64,000 nucleotides of DNA from Silene conica (GCA_029255685.2 CM055315.2:32679501-32743500); one strand, 5' to 3'; shown: positions 1 to 12,136, counted from the stretch's first letter. Notes: a model not told the origin generated them from the letters alone. Made by a program: numbers and translations.

Positions 1-931
1 CAAAGACCTATACTTGTTTAAGAAATTATTCGCCATATGAATAGTAGAGCACCTGATGTTAAGTCATCAAACATGAATCACAATTAATCAATAAGAAAAG
101 ATATAGTCAAACACCAAAGCTGCACAACTGGTAGCCTATTTTCTACCACCTATTTTTTTACCTAAACCAAATTCTCTCTTTGGTGCCCATCTTTCCTAGG
201 CCTTGTATACTACTCTGCCTCACCCCAAACTCCAACGCTCAGCATTTCCCACCTTAAAAACCGCCCTCTCCCACACCCTTAAAACCGCCCTCTCCCACAC
301 CCTCACTAAATTTTATCCTCTCGCAGCCGAAAAATATGCTAAACATAAACAAATCACCAAATTGAAGAGTTTATCGCATTACCTTTTTATTTCAGAGAAG
401 CGGCGGTTTTTATTTCAGAGAAGCGGAAGAGGCGGCGGTTTTTTTCCAGATCTGAAGCGGTGCTGCACGATTGTTATTGGTGTATGCTGTATGGTGTTGT
501 CATCGGTGGTTGTTGTCTATCAGGGAGAGTGCGAGCATTGTTGCTATGCTGGTTAGTTTTGCAGACGATGGTGAAGTCGCCAAGGAGATGTTCGTGGGTC
601 CCGGCGTAGGAGTAACAAATTTAGTATTGTTGGGTGGTGTTGTCGTCGGTGGTTGTTGTCTGTCGTGGATGTGAAAGGGGGAGGCAGAGGCGGCGGTTTT
701 GTTTTACAGATCTGAGGCGGCGATTTTGTTTTGCAGATCGTGGATGGACTCTGTCGTGGTGGTGTGTCGATGGGGGCGGCAACGTGATTGTGGACTCTGT
801 TGTCGTGGTGGTGTCGATGGGATTACATTAGAGGAGAGAGAATTGATATTGAAGAGGGAGGTGAATGAATGAGAATGAATGATTTCTTCCACAGTAATTG
901 AAAAATACGACATTGGAAAATGAAATTAGGG
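1..931. repeat. Non-coding flank with GT-rich degenerate repeats
   Basis: No convincing gene is seen. From about 385 to 830 the + strand is made of diverged repeats of two kinds: a purine-rich block (GGCGGCGGTTTT followed by CAGA and GAAGCGG or CTGAGGCGG, near 401, 430, 693 and 716) and a GT-rich block (GTTGTCRTCGGTGGTTGTTG, near 493 and 640; GTCGTGGTGGTGT near 752 and 801). Short reading frames here come from the repeat composition. It may be the interior of an unbounded transposon; no ends were found inside the window. Confidence 0.5.
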
Positions 932-1132
932 GAGACAACTCATTGATTGAATGTTGGGTGGGTGTTTTTTTTGTTTCAATCTCATCCATTCAATAAATTA
1001 GATCTAAGGGCTTATATTAGGACTCAAGGATTGAGTCATTAAGTCCTAATATAAGCCCTTAGATCTAAGTTATTGGATGACTGAGATTAAAACAAAAAAC
1101 ACCCACCAAACATGTAATTAATGCTTTGTCTC
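932..1132. mobile_element. Foldback MITE (about 200 bp)
   Basis: The two halves are reverse complements almost end to end. GAGACAA at 932 pairs with TTGTCTC at 1126-1132, GGTGGGTGTTTTTT pairs with AAAAAACACCCACC, and an AGATCTAAGGGCTTATATTAGGACT-type block pairs with its partner around a loop of about 25 bases. It has no coding capacity. The target-site duplication is not clear, so the superfamily is open. It lies just upstream of the truncated LTR of Gypsy A. Confidence 0.7.
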
Positions 1133-1206
1133 TCATAATATTATCAATCACGTCAAAATAATTATTTGCTATTTAAAATAAATGTAGTAAAATACGAAGT
1201 ATTACA

Positions 1207-1744
1207 GTTGCGGGAAACGGATCTCACTCCTACGATCGCTCTTCATGGGACCCTCCACGGAGAGGATTTGCACATTAATGGTCTAGGTACTCCTTGCTGC
1301 GGTAAGAAGGGGAATTGGCGTGGGGCTAAAGGCCGCTACTTGGTTTGTGTGACAGTGATATTAGTGATTGTTGATTATCAGATTGTGGTTTATGCTATTG
1401 TATTGTAACCGTCTTAGTATTCAGTTTCTGACACTTGTGGTTGCTTTACTGTGATGATCCATGTAATGTTGAGCAGAGTCTCAGGTGCAACGGTGTTGAT
1501 ATCTGATAGCTCGGGAAGGATGGGATTCCACTCAGTTTAGTAGCGACGTCATAGTTTCTTAGCTTCCGCAGACATTTCTTTTATGGTTGTTGTATCAGAC
1601 TTTATTATACTTCAACTTTGTTCTCACTTTTAATAAAGATTACAGTATTGTTTATCTTGATATTATGTCTCACGAAACTAAGATGGTGATACTTTCATAA
1701 TCTGATGGTCCTACATAAAGGCCTTGGATTATGAGGGTTATACA
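1207..1744 (+). repeat. Gypsy A left LTR, 3' part only
   Basis: Closely similar to 17029-17548 of the right LTR: both share GTTGCGGGAAACGGATCTCA, the run ending near TGATGGTCCTAC, and an end next to the tRNA-iMet primer site. A reading frame of about 65 codons recurs in both LTRs, but nothing about it suggests a gene. Confidence 0.8.
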
Positions 1745-1746
1745 AA

Positions 1747-1758
1747 TGGTATCAGAGC
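1747..1758 (+). other. Gypsy A primer-binding site (tRNA-iMet)
   Basis: TGGTATCAGAGC two bases after the LTR end. This is the usual plant retrotransposon match to the 3' end of initiator methionine tRNA, and it fixes the element's orientation as plus. Confidence 0.85.
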
Positions 1759-4427
1759 GACGATCTTGGAACCTGAACCAATGAACCCAAATGAATTTAG
1801 GTGCGTCTTAAATAAAATGAACCCCGAGTAAAATATGTAAGGCTACCGCAAAGGTTTGGGAGACGTCCCGTAACCGCGAACTTGCTTACATATTTTGTAC
1901 TTGGTCACTAAAGGTAGATTAGGATGTGCTCTCTGTGTGTATGATAAAATGTTTGGTACCGTTGTGTATGATATACGGTGCATGTGATTGATGGGAAAAT
2001 GAAGTGTTATGTATATATCATGGCATGATTGAATGAAGTTGATTGAAGTTCTTATGAAGTAGTGTATGTAACATCCCGTGTAACATCCCGTATTTTCGTA
2101 AAAGGATATTTTATTAAAATAAAGTAATTTATGGAATTTAATAATATTTTAATAATTTATTGGGGAAGTATTTTAATAAATAGTAAGATCCGTCTTAAGA
2201 AACATTAAGTCCTTCACACGAATACAAACTTGGTAAAGTTAAGTTCCCAACTTAAAAACCCGTTCAAGTATCCTAACCCGTTTCATTTTAAACGGAAAGG
2301 ACAATTCCTTAAACCCTTAAAAACTCATATGTCACATTTTCATCTCCTTAAAAACACTTACACTGTAAACACATTTCACACAAAAACCTCCATTAATATC
2401 ACCTTCTTTTGCTCATTTCTTCATCATCCGTCTACCGAATTAAGGAGGAGGCTTAGAAGATCACAAGGAGGTTAGTGTCGGGATTGAAGAGAAGATTGGA
2501 GCTTAATCGCTTAAGAGGTGACGATAATGAGCAACTCGACCCTTGTCTTCAATTAATTTGGCATTTATGTTTTATGAATGTTTATGTGGTTTTGATGGTG
2601 AATATAGGATGTATAATTTGTGGGTTAAAGTATATGATGAAGGGATTAGTTGGATTTGGGTTTTCAGTGTTGAAAATTCTGAAATCTTATGTCTTTACAT
2701 GCTATTATCTGCTACTGCTGTGCACTACTAATCTGCCTACTTACTGCTACTGCTATACGTTTACTGCACATTTATGCAACCACTATAATGTTGGTCTCTC
2801 ACCCTACCACTAAACGCTACTAATCTGAACTACTACTACTAGTCTGTTTGTATCCTAATGCTAGGCTGCTACTGCTCTACTGAACGCTGCTATTCTGTTG
2901 CAACCGTTAAAAGGATATTGTTGTGTAAACGTGTTGTTCATTGCTGTTACGTGTTCTCTGTACATACTACTCTAACTACTGGTGTACCATTGCTTAACCA
3001 TGGACTGTGTTCCTGCGTTTTCTTGTGTACCCTCCTACCCTACGACATTCTGTACTACTTCTTCTACTGCTACCTACCCCCTCCCCTTATCTGGTCTGTT
3101 CAGACCAGAGTACTAATGCTGCTTTTGTTTTACATGTTAATTTATTGTTGCGTTTGTGGTTGTTTGTGGCTGCTATCATTGTCGTTACGAAGTCATCACT
3201 ACTACAAAGTGAGCCTATTGCAACGGCTTTAAAATGTTGCATATACCCATAAAAATGTTGCTATAAGGTTTAAGCAACACTTTTAAATATGTTGCTTAAA
3301 GTCTTGTTGCATTAGCCTAAAGCAACATTTTATGCAACATTTTTGGATAAAACGCAACACTTTTCACTTGTGTTGCATTCGTTTTGAAAATGCAACACTT
3401 TTCAAATGCAACACTTAGAATATATGAATGCAACACTATTTCCTAATTATAACAACATTTACTCTTTTGCCTTGCAACACTTTTTAAATTTATGTAACTC
3501 GTAATTGCATCGGGTTTATAATCTATTGCAACATTTTTTTTATGTTGCAATGAATTATATACTAAACAATTTTTCAGCCATTGAGGTACAATATAAATGA
3601 TATTACATGTAAATTAATTAAAAGATCAAACTTTTTTTTGGTGAAATAATGTAAATATTAAATTAAAAATGATAATAAATTTCGTCATTTACAACATCCA
3701 AACAACCAATACATACAACAACTAACAATAACATAAAAAGACAAGAAAATTATCATTCTCCAAGGTGACATAGCCAGTACATACAGCATAGTAAATCAAA
3801 TAATTACTTCTTATTCAAACAAACTGTCACTGATGTAATCTCTTCCTGCCCCTAATTAGACCTCGTCTCACAGCATCTTACTCCCTAGGAATGATTCTGC
3901 TGCATGTACACAAAGTCAGATACCAAACAGCATCAGATCATTACCCATGTTTCCACTTCAAATCTGGTCTTTTGTGTTTAGACCTGCAGCAACAAAACCA
4001 GGAAAACTCCACAACAACAGCATGTCGTCATCAGACCATCAATAATGATTGTTGCATCCTCTAGTTTACTCTCCTGCTCTAACTCAGTAAATACTCCTTG
4101 ACATGAAGCGTCAAATATCCCTCATCAGACCCTCAATGATTGTTGCATCCTCTGCTGAATTAATAAAATCAAAGACCATCCCATTTGAATAAAATACTCA
4201 CCCAAATATCCAAATACCAGTTAAATACTAAAATCACGAGACAGTTATTACATAACCTGGATTAGTATAATAATTATCTTAACATGAAACCATATTATAG
4301 GAGATTGAACTTTTACTGGAAAGGATTGTATATGTGTGAGACTAATGTATACATACAAGTCATTAATTAATTTATGAAATCACGTATATAACAATAAATG
4401 AGTCCGTTTTAAGCAAAATAATCATCT

Positions 4428-4532
4428 CACCAGCGGGAATTGAAGCATCTTCACTTGTTCATGTGGCAGGCTGAGGTCCCTCAGAAACATCTGCAATTGC
4501 ACCAGCGGGAATTGAAGCATCTTCACTTGTTC
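4428..4532 (-). repeat. 33-bp direct repeat in the captured region
   Basis: The same 33 bases occur at 4428-4460 and 4500-4532 (start to start 72 bp). On the minus strand the second copy directly follows the HFNKNKLSG-coding exon piece. It looks like a local tandem duplication after capture. Confidence 0.8.
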
Positions 4533-5298
4533 CTGAAAGCTTGTTCTTATTGAAGTGGCTGCAAAACAAGATATGACCATTTATAGACGTGTAGACATTA
4601 CAACATGACTAAGAAACGACTTCTTGTCTTCTTTATCTATTCCGAGAGATAGAGGAATTTTGCAAACAGTCATAAACGTTTTGCCTTCAACAAGCGATCC
4701 AGCCCTGGATTGCTGGGAGTTAAGACAGGTATAAATTCAGATAACTGGTTGTTTGCAAGGTCCATCCAGTGTAGTCTGGAGAGATTACCCAAAGATTTGG
4801 TATTTCACCAGTAAAGTTGTTGGAATTCAAGGCCCTATGAACAGAGAGAAAAAGTATACAAAGTCACTAGCTTCGGGTCCTTATATTACACTACTACCAC
4901 TTCATCTCAAGATAGTAGTTGTCTCATCAGTAACTTTTCAGTTTCTGAATTTTGCAGTAATAATATACATATAAATAAAAAAGCTTTTTTTATATATGTG
5001 CCCACTTGAGTCATTCAATTAAATCTCTGTTTGAGATCACTGAAGTCGGATCTTGATCACTGTGTTATGAAAACAACTAATTTGGCCTTAATACGAACCC
5101 ACCAAATCGTTGTAAATCTGTCGTGAATATTTATCGCAGTCGATAATCAGAATTATGACAATAATAATTAGGACATTGTAACTAAGAATTGTAAAACAAG
5201 ATGACAGAATTTAACATTTTTCATACAAGAATGATAGTTACGGAAGGTTGCCTAAGTCATCTGGAATTGCCCCACTGAAACCACAGCCTGCCACGATC
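4470..5298 (-). pseudogene. Captured LRR receptor-like kinase fragment (HPCA1 / LRR-VIII-1 type)
   Basis: Three exon-like pieces with splice borders are read on the minus strand. Piece 1 (5298-5242) follows a TTGTTTTCAG acceptor, encodes VAGCGFSGAIPDDLGNLP, and ends before GTAACT. Piece 2 (4834 to about 4675) follows TGTTCATAG and encodes LNSNNFTGEIP and then, in a shifted frame, LHWMDLANNQLSEFIPVL and PGLDRLLKAK. Piece 3 (4558 downward) follows TTTTGCAG and encodes HFNKNKLSG. These match, in order, the ectodomain of Arabidopsis HPCA1-like LRR-VIII-1 receptor kinases (plasma-membrane receptors; HPCA1 senses H2O2), from my memory of the family. Only part of the ectodomain is present; there is no signal peptide, membrane segment or kinase. 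The frameshift in piece 2 and the location inside CACTA-1 make it a transduplicated fragment. The retained introns argue for DNA-level capture. Confidence 0.75.
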
Positions 5299-6169
5299 CT
5301 GAAAACAACATGAAACTATTAGAATGCTTTAACATTATTCTCATATTGTGTATCAGTAGCTCAAATTAGAAAATGATACGACATGTTACAGTACAATTGC
5401 ATATGAGCAGCTCAAATTAGAGAACGATATGAGCAGATTCTACATTGTGCCAGATTTTACTATAGGCTGAGAAATTATTATCAGAAAGTGCACAACAATT
5501 AGTTTTCTTCGAATAAACTAAGAAATTGAAAAACTGTCATATATGGACAATCAACTAATCTATAAAAAAATAATTCTCTCCCCTAAAAAGATTCATGTCT
5601 ACATTCTGTTTTGACTCCCAAAAGGACTGATTGCTTTGTATATTAGCATGGTACTAGACCTTAGATACTACAACGTATGATGAACAAGTTACAGAAGGCT
5701 TAACAAGCTCACTTTATTTCTAAGCATTGATAATTAATTGTTTTGATGTAAAGTAAATGCTCAAGTAAATGAGCATACTTCTCGGGTAGATGAAGAATTA
5801 GAAATTTAAGAGAGGACAAAAGAAAGTGAACTTTGACCTAAACTCCCAATTGTGACAATCAGGGAAACAATTTTGTAATTTGCAACTAAGTAATGTATGA
5901 TGGACTGCTGTCAAAATTCAATGGACTGCTGTCAAAATTCAATATTTCACCATGTGGACAGTGAATTATTCATTATAGTCATACTTTCATCAACTGTGTC
6001 AATTGATCTCTATATAAAAATAAAACATAGTACATCTCAAGGTCCATATTCTAGTAAATAACGAGAAGTTGGAGCTGGGAGCATTCTTACAATGCCAAAA
6101 AAGCACCATCTAGGTCAACCAATATTCAATAATCATCCAAAGAAAAGGAAATCAGTAACTATTTTTATG

Positions 6170-6275
6170 ACCATTGATGACGCCAATTTTAGCTGGTTGA
6201 GATAAGACGGTTTCGTCTCCAACCGTCCTCTAAGAGGCGTCCTCTTAGCCCAAATTTGTAGTAGTGTCAAAGAGA
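6170..6275. repeat. Orphan CACTA end (CACTA-2 family) inside CACTA-1
   Basis: GTTGAGATAAGACGGTTTCG...GTAGTAGTG is, in reverse complement, very like the left end of the element at 17781 (TTTGGGCTAAGAGGACGCC, then a GACGGTT block). No partner end was found nearby, so this is a remnant of a related element. Confidence 0.65.
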
Positions 6276-6526
6276 TTGTTCAATAAAAAATTCGTTATAA
6301 CTTGGGTAATGTGAAGAATCAGACTGACAAAAAATGGTTACATAAGTGGGGAATGGAGGTAATCTGTCTGGGATGTTCCTTCAGATTATGATTAGCAGTG
6401 CAACAATAGATTCACAATGAACTAACAAGATTATATAAAAAAAAAACCTTGATTGAATAGATCTAGTAAACAAAGCTAAGTAAAAGAGTAAGATGGAGGG
6501 AGATTAAATCTTAACAGATATCCCTT

Positions 6527-6810
6527 CCATCCCAATCATTTTAACAAAACCTCGAAAGATAAACAAATGAATGAGATGGACAAACTAATTCTGAGCTTAT
6601 TAATAGAAACATGCTAAAACCTTGTGAATGCTTACTCCGTATATTAATATGACCAGATTAATTCTACTTATTCAAAGTCTTAATTGATAGCCTTTTCGTT
6701 CCAATCATTTTGCTAAAACCGTGAAAGGTAAACAAATGAATGAAACGGACAGTAATTCCGAGCTTATTGATAGAAACATGCTAAAACCTTGTTGAATGTT
6801 TACACTGATT
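6527..6810. repeat. Diverged tandem repeat, period about 165 bp
   Basis: The block CCCAATCATTTTAACAAAACC...AAACAAATGAATGAGA...GAGCTTATTAATAGAAACATGC recurs as CCAATCATTTTGCTAAAACC...AAACAAATGAATGAAA...GAGCTTATTGATAGAAACATGC. The ends recall Stowaway-type termini but no clear TA-flanked unit can be drawn. Confidence 0.55.
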
Positions 6811-7021
6811 ATTAGTTGTCACAGACATGCAATATGCAGACCAGAAATAATAAAAACATGATTGAATTGATCCAGGTTCCAGCCATGAAAAGTATCAACC
6901 AACTTGATTGAATGGTAACACAATCAATCTAAATTATTTAAATTTAAATTCAATAAATTATACAAACAATTTCAATTTTGCAATGAAAACAATTAGGGTT
7001 GAATTAGTGTTAGAAGAATAC

Positions 7022-7187
7022 CTATGGATGATCCGTTTAAGTCATCGGGCCGGGGATCCAAGGCGGTTTGAATGACCACCGACACTTCATACTCGGGCGG
7101 CTGATTAACTCTCCTCCCATTGCTACGGATGTTAATGGTGATAGGATATGGTGAAATACTGAAACTTGAAACATTTTTTAGTAACAC
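7022..7187 (-). pseudogene. Unidentified exon-like piece in CACTA-1
   Basis: An open minus-strand stretch of about 55 codons, with a segment reading RRVNQPPEYEVSVVIQTAL, ends in a good splice donor (CCATAG followed by GTATTC). Base composition is more gene-like than the surroundings. I do not recognise the family. It may be a second host fragment carried by CACTA-1, independent of the receptor-kinase pieces. Confidence 0.35.
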
Positions 7188-8372
7188 TAAAAAATACAGT
7201 AAGTTGTTATCGATTATTCAATTAATAACAACATAATCAAACAAATTAATCACCACTCAGTTTAGATAATTAAAAGCAATTAAAAAATATTAATTACCTT
7301 GCAATACAAACAGTACGAGGAACTCAAGACCAAATTTGATGCGGATATGAAAAATCCAATTTGATGGCTGCAGATGATGATGAGAGACGAGGGTTTTGCT
7401 ATGGCTGCAGATGGCGACGACGATGGCTGCAGATGATGAAAAGTCCACCTCTAAACTAATTAAAATCCTAAAATTTTTGAAATCCCGCGTCATCCAGCGC
7501 CTAAACGAATTCACGGAACAGTAGACTTTTCTACGAGTTTAGTTTACCACGCACCGCAAAAATAATACAATCAATTCTTTTTTTTAATTTCTATCTTTTT
7601 TTTCTAAGTTAAAATTGATTAATTTAATTTCTATCATTTTAATAAGTCTGTTTTACATATAGTTTTGACAACGGTATGGTATATATAAAATGATTTTATA
7701 TTAAAGTAACACAATATAATATTCTAAAACATATATGTGACCAGCGACCGGCATAATGACCCATTTCACAAGTACGGTTTTGAGAACGGTACGGTATATG
7801 TCAAAATTTAAATTCACATTTCACAAGTACAGTTTTGCGCCTAATACCAAAATTAATTAAAAGTAAATTTATAAAGTTTTCATATCTTCGATGGCAACAT
7901 TTGGGTAGAAATGTTGCATTGTATAATATTAAGTGCAACACTAATAGAAAATGTTGCAAAAGATGGGTGTAGGCAACATTTTTAAGCTAAGTGTTGCATA
8001 AATTCTCCAACAACTCTAAATTGCAACATAAAACAAAAGTGTTGCACATAAAATGTTGCAATAGGCTTAATTTGTAGTAGTGCATATTACTATTATTCAT
8101 AGTTGCTGGACTGCTGTGGGTGAGGAGTGCTTTTACTTGCTTTATATTCATCACTTGTTTTAATCTAAATTGCGATTTATAGTTGTTGTCTTACGTCCTG
8201 CATAAAATTCATTTGTGGTCAACATGAAATTTATGGAATTAAGTTATATAGTAAGGTTTGTTATCTTAATTAATTAACTACTGGTTGTTGTCGTTAATAC
8301 TACTTACTAAGCTGCTACTACATTTGTTATACTACGTTTTACTACTACTGTTCGTATTAAGTTTTGTTTAGT

Positions 8373-8374
8373 AA

Positions 8375-8405
<31 letters not shown>

Positions 8406-8434
8406 TTATTATTTTATTATTTTATTATTTTACG
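8373..8434. repeat. (ATT)n / (ATTTT)n microsatellite in LTR X
   Basis: About 60 bases of ATT repeats passing into ATTTT repeats, just downstream of the CACTA-1 insertion. Confidence 0.95.
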
Positions 8435-9061
8435 TACGTGCAGGCTAGCCTGCTTGAATTAATTAGTTTACGTACGTGCTTGCTAGCTTGTTTACGTTTA
8501 AATATAATACGTTAGAAATCGTTACGAATTAGTAATGAGTTACGGTCTTATTAGAAGCTTGTTGAAATAATTTAATTAGTTAGTCGATTTTCCCGTATAA
8601 TATATAAGTAATATAATATGAAGTTTAATTTAATTTAAATCGTGTTTATTTCGTTTATCGGTTGAACCGGTTAATTAGAACGTAATCAAATACTTAGTAA
8701 AATATATTTGAGATAAGTAATATTTAGTAAAGTAATTAGTGACTTGTCTAAAATTAGTTAATTCTTAAGTGTCTGTTTATAATTCTTATCGGACTAAGAT
8801 ATTTTTATATATAGCAGTTGTTTAGAAATAACTTAACCGAAATTGGCCTTTCTCTTATACTTGTATGTGTGTTTGAGGTCCCCGGAGTTCGGGCGACACT
8901 ATATTGGGTTCGGGAATGGAGTAAGGATAGAGACCCCCCGGTCGGGCAACCGAAAGGGAAACCGGCTCTCCCTCGTCTTAGTTCCCGGGGTCAATTAAGT
9001 GTCGAGTGAATATATTTCAAGAAATTGATTGTGGTTTAATGAGTAGCCTCCTTTGGAGATT

Positions 9062-9413
9062 TGGTTGTGGAACCACTTCGTGGTTGGTTCATTGTGTTGT
9101 TCCTGACGAACCCCTCCGTGGGTGGTTCTGTCTTCTTCGTGCGAACCCCTCCGTGGGTGGTTCTGCTTTCTTCGGACGAACCCCTCCGTGGGTGGTTCTG
9201 TCTTCTCCGTGCGAACCTCTCCGTGGGTGGTTCTGCTTTCTCCGTGTCGAACCCCTCCGTGGGTGGTTCTGTTTCCTTCGTGCGAACCCCTTCGTGGGTG
9301 GTTCTGCCTTCCTGACGAACCCCCTCGTGGGTGGTTCCGTCTTTCTCCGTGTTGAACCCCTCTGTGGGTGGTTCATTGTTCTGTGGTCGAACCCCTCCGT
9401 GGGTGGTTCGCTT
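9062..9413 (+). repeat. Hairpin array in LTR X (about 10 units)
   Basis: About ten units, each with GAACCCC...GGTGGTTC (arms GAACC and GGTTC around CCTCCGTGGGT), are separated by 12-18 variable bases rich in CTTTCTTC. Unit length is about 35-40 bp. The first unit (GAACCACTTCGTGGTTGGTTC-like) has different arms that still pair. The array sits between the two CCCCCCGG hairpin blocks of the LTR. Long GWF-repeat reading frames across it are by-products of the repeat. Confidence 0.85.
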
Positions 9414-11176
9414 GTGTGTATTGATTGGTATATACTTGCCCGAGTAGGGGTACGGTGTTATATACTTGCTGAATGTTTGGTGTTTAGGTTATGTCTTAAG
9501 TTGACCGCTGAACCTTCTTACTTGCTGAATTTATCTGCTTGCCTAGAGTTGGTACAGTGTCAGATATGTATGTTGATATGGACGAGTATATTACTGTGTT
9601 TATAGTATTGTTCATCCAAGGCATTGGATGACTCTTCAATTGATTTCTTAAATGGTTTGGATTGAAAGTAAGACCCCCCGGCTGGGCAACCGGCTCTCCT
9701 TCCAAATAGTTTCCGAAGTTGGTTGAGAGCCTTTGCATAGTATTCGCATGATGATAGGAGTTTGAGATGTTGATATATATGCTTCACATGATTGTTTATG
9801 TTGGAGTATAATGCTTGTTTATATGTTCGGTGTTGTATGACATTAGGTGGCTATGAGAGCTCTAGTCACTCCCCACTGACTGTGGCGCACATGTTGTGTG
9901 TGTGTAGGTACATGAGGCTGTATGCAGGGGGGTTACGTTGAGGCTAGCGAGCGATGATCCTTCATCGATGATTTACCCATTTGTTAGCTAGACCTTAGCT
10001 TTATGTTTTCCGTGTTTTGGTGCCTGTAGGGATATGCTATCCCGGGCTGCTTTTGTATAATACTTATATATTTATTTATGTTTTATCTTTCGTATGTTTA
10101 GATTTCTAAAGCACCTCGCATGTTTAGTTTGTTAAAAAGTTTTAATTCCGCTGCATTTTTAGTACTTTGTGTGTTTTAAATTTCCGCTTTCGCGAGGGGT
10201 TTTACATCCCGTATTTTTATAAAAGTAATTTTAATAATTTAAAAGTAGTTTTCGGAATTTAATAATATTTTAATTATAATTCTTAAGTTTTATTTTAAGA
10301 AATGTCGTTAGGTTCCTTCTTAAGTTGTTTAATCTAAAGATATCGTGTTTCTAGGCTTTCCCGTTTACATTTAATTCCCGAACCGCTTAAGTGAAACCCG
10401 TCTCAAGCTTAACATAAAGCTAATTGTGAAAGGAACCTTCCTCCTCATTTCTTAACATTCATAAACCCCTTTCTCAAGAAACAAAATATCAGACTTTCCA
10501 TTTCTCACATTTCTCACATCTCCATCTTCACAAAATTCAACCTTGTGGATTCGTTACAACTCCGATTGATGCAAGGTTTTTGCCTACGCTTTCATCTCTT
10601 CATTTCCGTTCTTTCTATCTCTTTCAATTTCCGTTTCGTCAAAGTTGATTTCGGGGCTGTTTTGAGGTTTACTCGAAATTACCCTCAAATAACCCGTTTT
10701 TGTTGTTTGTAGGTGTCGACCTAGACGACCTGGATAAGGATTCGTATATAGTGGAAGACTAGAAGTGAAGAAACGCTCTTAAAGGTGACGATTATGAGAA
10801 ACTCGGCCTTTTGTCTAATATTAGCACTTTTGTGGTTTGATTATGTGTTTCACATGAGATTATGGTTATTGATGTTGATAGGAACTTAGTAATATGTTAA
10901 TGACTGATTTATATGCTCTTGATATGAGATACTTGATGAAATTGGTGTTTCATATGCTCAAATATGTTTATCTTATGTTACTTTGAAATTGTGACGGATA
11001 TGGATGATTAATCGTATGTTGGATGCTTGTGAAGTCGTGAGTCATTGCATATGTATGAGAATGATGTATAATTACTGGGTAATCTATATTTGGAGTAGAA
11101 ATCATGTTGTAGGAACGATCCCATGAGATTTGGATAAATTTTGATATGTCGTAATGCGTTTTTCTGGGACAGAGGG

Positions 11177-11492
11177 TTCCCAGCCGGTCTGAGGCCAGCG
11201 GCCGGTGGACCGGCTGAGAGCCCCATTTGTTGTTTTCGTTGTTTCGCAAAATAGGTGAAAATTGAGGAAAAAGGGTCCCCAGCCGGTGGACCGGCAGCCG
11301 GCCGGCCGGCTGGGAGACCATCTTGTTGTTGATTGTGATTTTGTAAGGATTTGGGAAAAAGGGGTTCCCAGCCGGTGGACCGGAAGCCGGCCGGCCGGCT
11401 GGGAGACCCTCCTTGTTGTTTTTATTGGATTTTGGCATGAGAGGTTGGGACTCTCAGCCGGCCAACCGGCAGCCTATGGCTGACCGGCTGAG
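11177..11492. repeat. CCGG-rich palindrome array in LTR Z (4 units)
   Basis: Four GC-rich inverted repeats start near 11180, 11279, 11368 and 11455. Each has outer arms of the CAGCCGG...CCGGCTG type and is separated from the next by 50-65 bases of ordinary AT-rich sequence. The same module, as the opposite strand, occurs in the LTRs at 34714, 42305 and 55385. Confidence 0.85.
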
Positions 11493-12136
11493 AGCCCCTG
11501 ACTGAATTGTTTTGTTCATAACTTATGTTTCGCATGTCGGATTTGGTTGATTCTTTTTCCGTATGATTCGTATGCTTGTTTGAAGTCCCAAGAAATTGGG
11601 CGGCACTTATGTCGGGTTCGGTAATGGATTTGAGGATGAAAGACCCCCCGGCCGGGCAACCGGAAGGGAGACCGGCTCTCGCCTCAAATTAGTTCCCGAA
11701 GTTGGCTAAGTGTTACATGGATGTTTAGTGATGAGTTATTTAAGAAATGATTGTCATTCGAGTTTGGAGTCTTTGTATATCTTTGAGATAACATATTGTG
11801 ATTTGTGTAAACCTGCTGTGCGCTGCTATAGTACTCGAGTTCTCACTTGACTGCATTGTGTAGCTGGTTGGCCGTAGTGGCTTGGTCCTCACGGTCAGGT
11901 CTTAGATTGTCTGCCCGCCTTCGGGCATATCTCGTTCCTAGCTAGTTCGCGTCTTGGGGGTGCCTTGTGCACTTGTCGAATCGGGGATCGTGATTCGTTT
12001 GCGCTCCGAGAGTCTGGCCAGGTTTAGACTACGACAGTCATTCGATGTCGTCCTACCAGGGGGTTGTATAGTCTGAGATTGGGGATGTCGTGGTATATAG
12101 ACGAGTCGATTGTCGGCCTGCTCATAGTAGTCTAGT

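Larger units (their letters stand above)
3197..8082. mobile_element. CACTA-1: non-autonomous CACTA transposon with captured gene pieces
   Basis: The ends are CACTACTACAAAGTGAGCC (3197) and GGCTTAATTTGTAGTAGTG (8082), in inverted orientation, flanked by a perfect 3-bp TSD CAT (3194-3196 and 8083-8085). Subterminal zones (3215-3560 and 7890-8065) are dense in ATGTTGCA/TGCAACAT repeats in both orientations, the expected binding sites for a CACTA transposase. No transposase frame is present, so it would depend on an autonomous partner. The interior holds exons resembling an LRR receptor kinase (4470-5298, minus) and other exon-like pieces, as in Pack-CACTA elements. Confidence 0.9.
2067..10206 (+). 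repeat. First LTR (X) of the fused unit, split by a CACTA
   Basis: Starts with a 12-bp tandem repeat of TGTAACATCCCG (2067-2090) and ends GGGGTTTTACA. Without the CACTA it is about 3.25 kb. Landmarks: an AGGTGACGATAATGAG motif at 2514-2540; two CCCCCCGG...CCGGCTCTC hairpin blocks at about 8933-8973 and 9673-9700; a hairpin array at 9062-9413; and a GTGGCGCACATGTTG block near 9889. Related in outline to the LTRs at 34714, 42305 and 55385, which lie in the opposite orientation. Confidence 0.75.

Noticed and set aside
1166-1408. LTR frame shared by both Gypsy A LTRs (also 17022-17231)
   Set aside because: It is shared because the LTRs are copies; there is no domain or start context suggesting a protein.
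9006-9605. 199-codon frame with GWF/GGS repeats, looking like a repetitive secreted protein
   Set aside because: It is a translation of the hairpin array; similar open frames occur in other frames and on the other strand.
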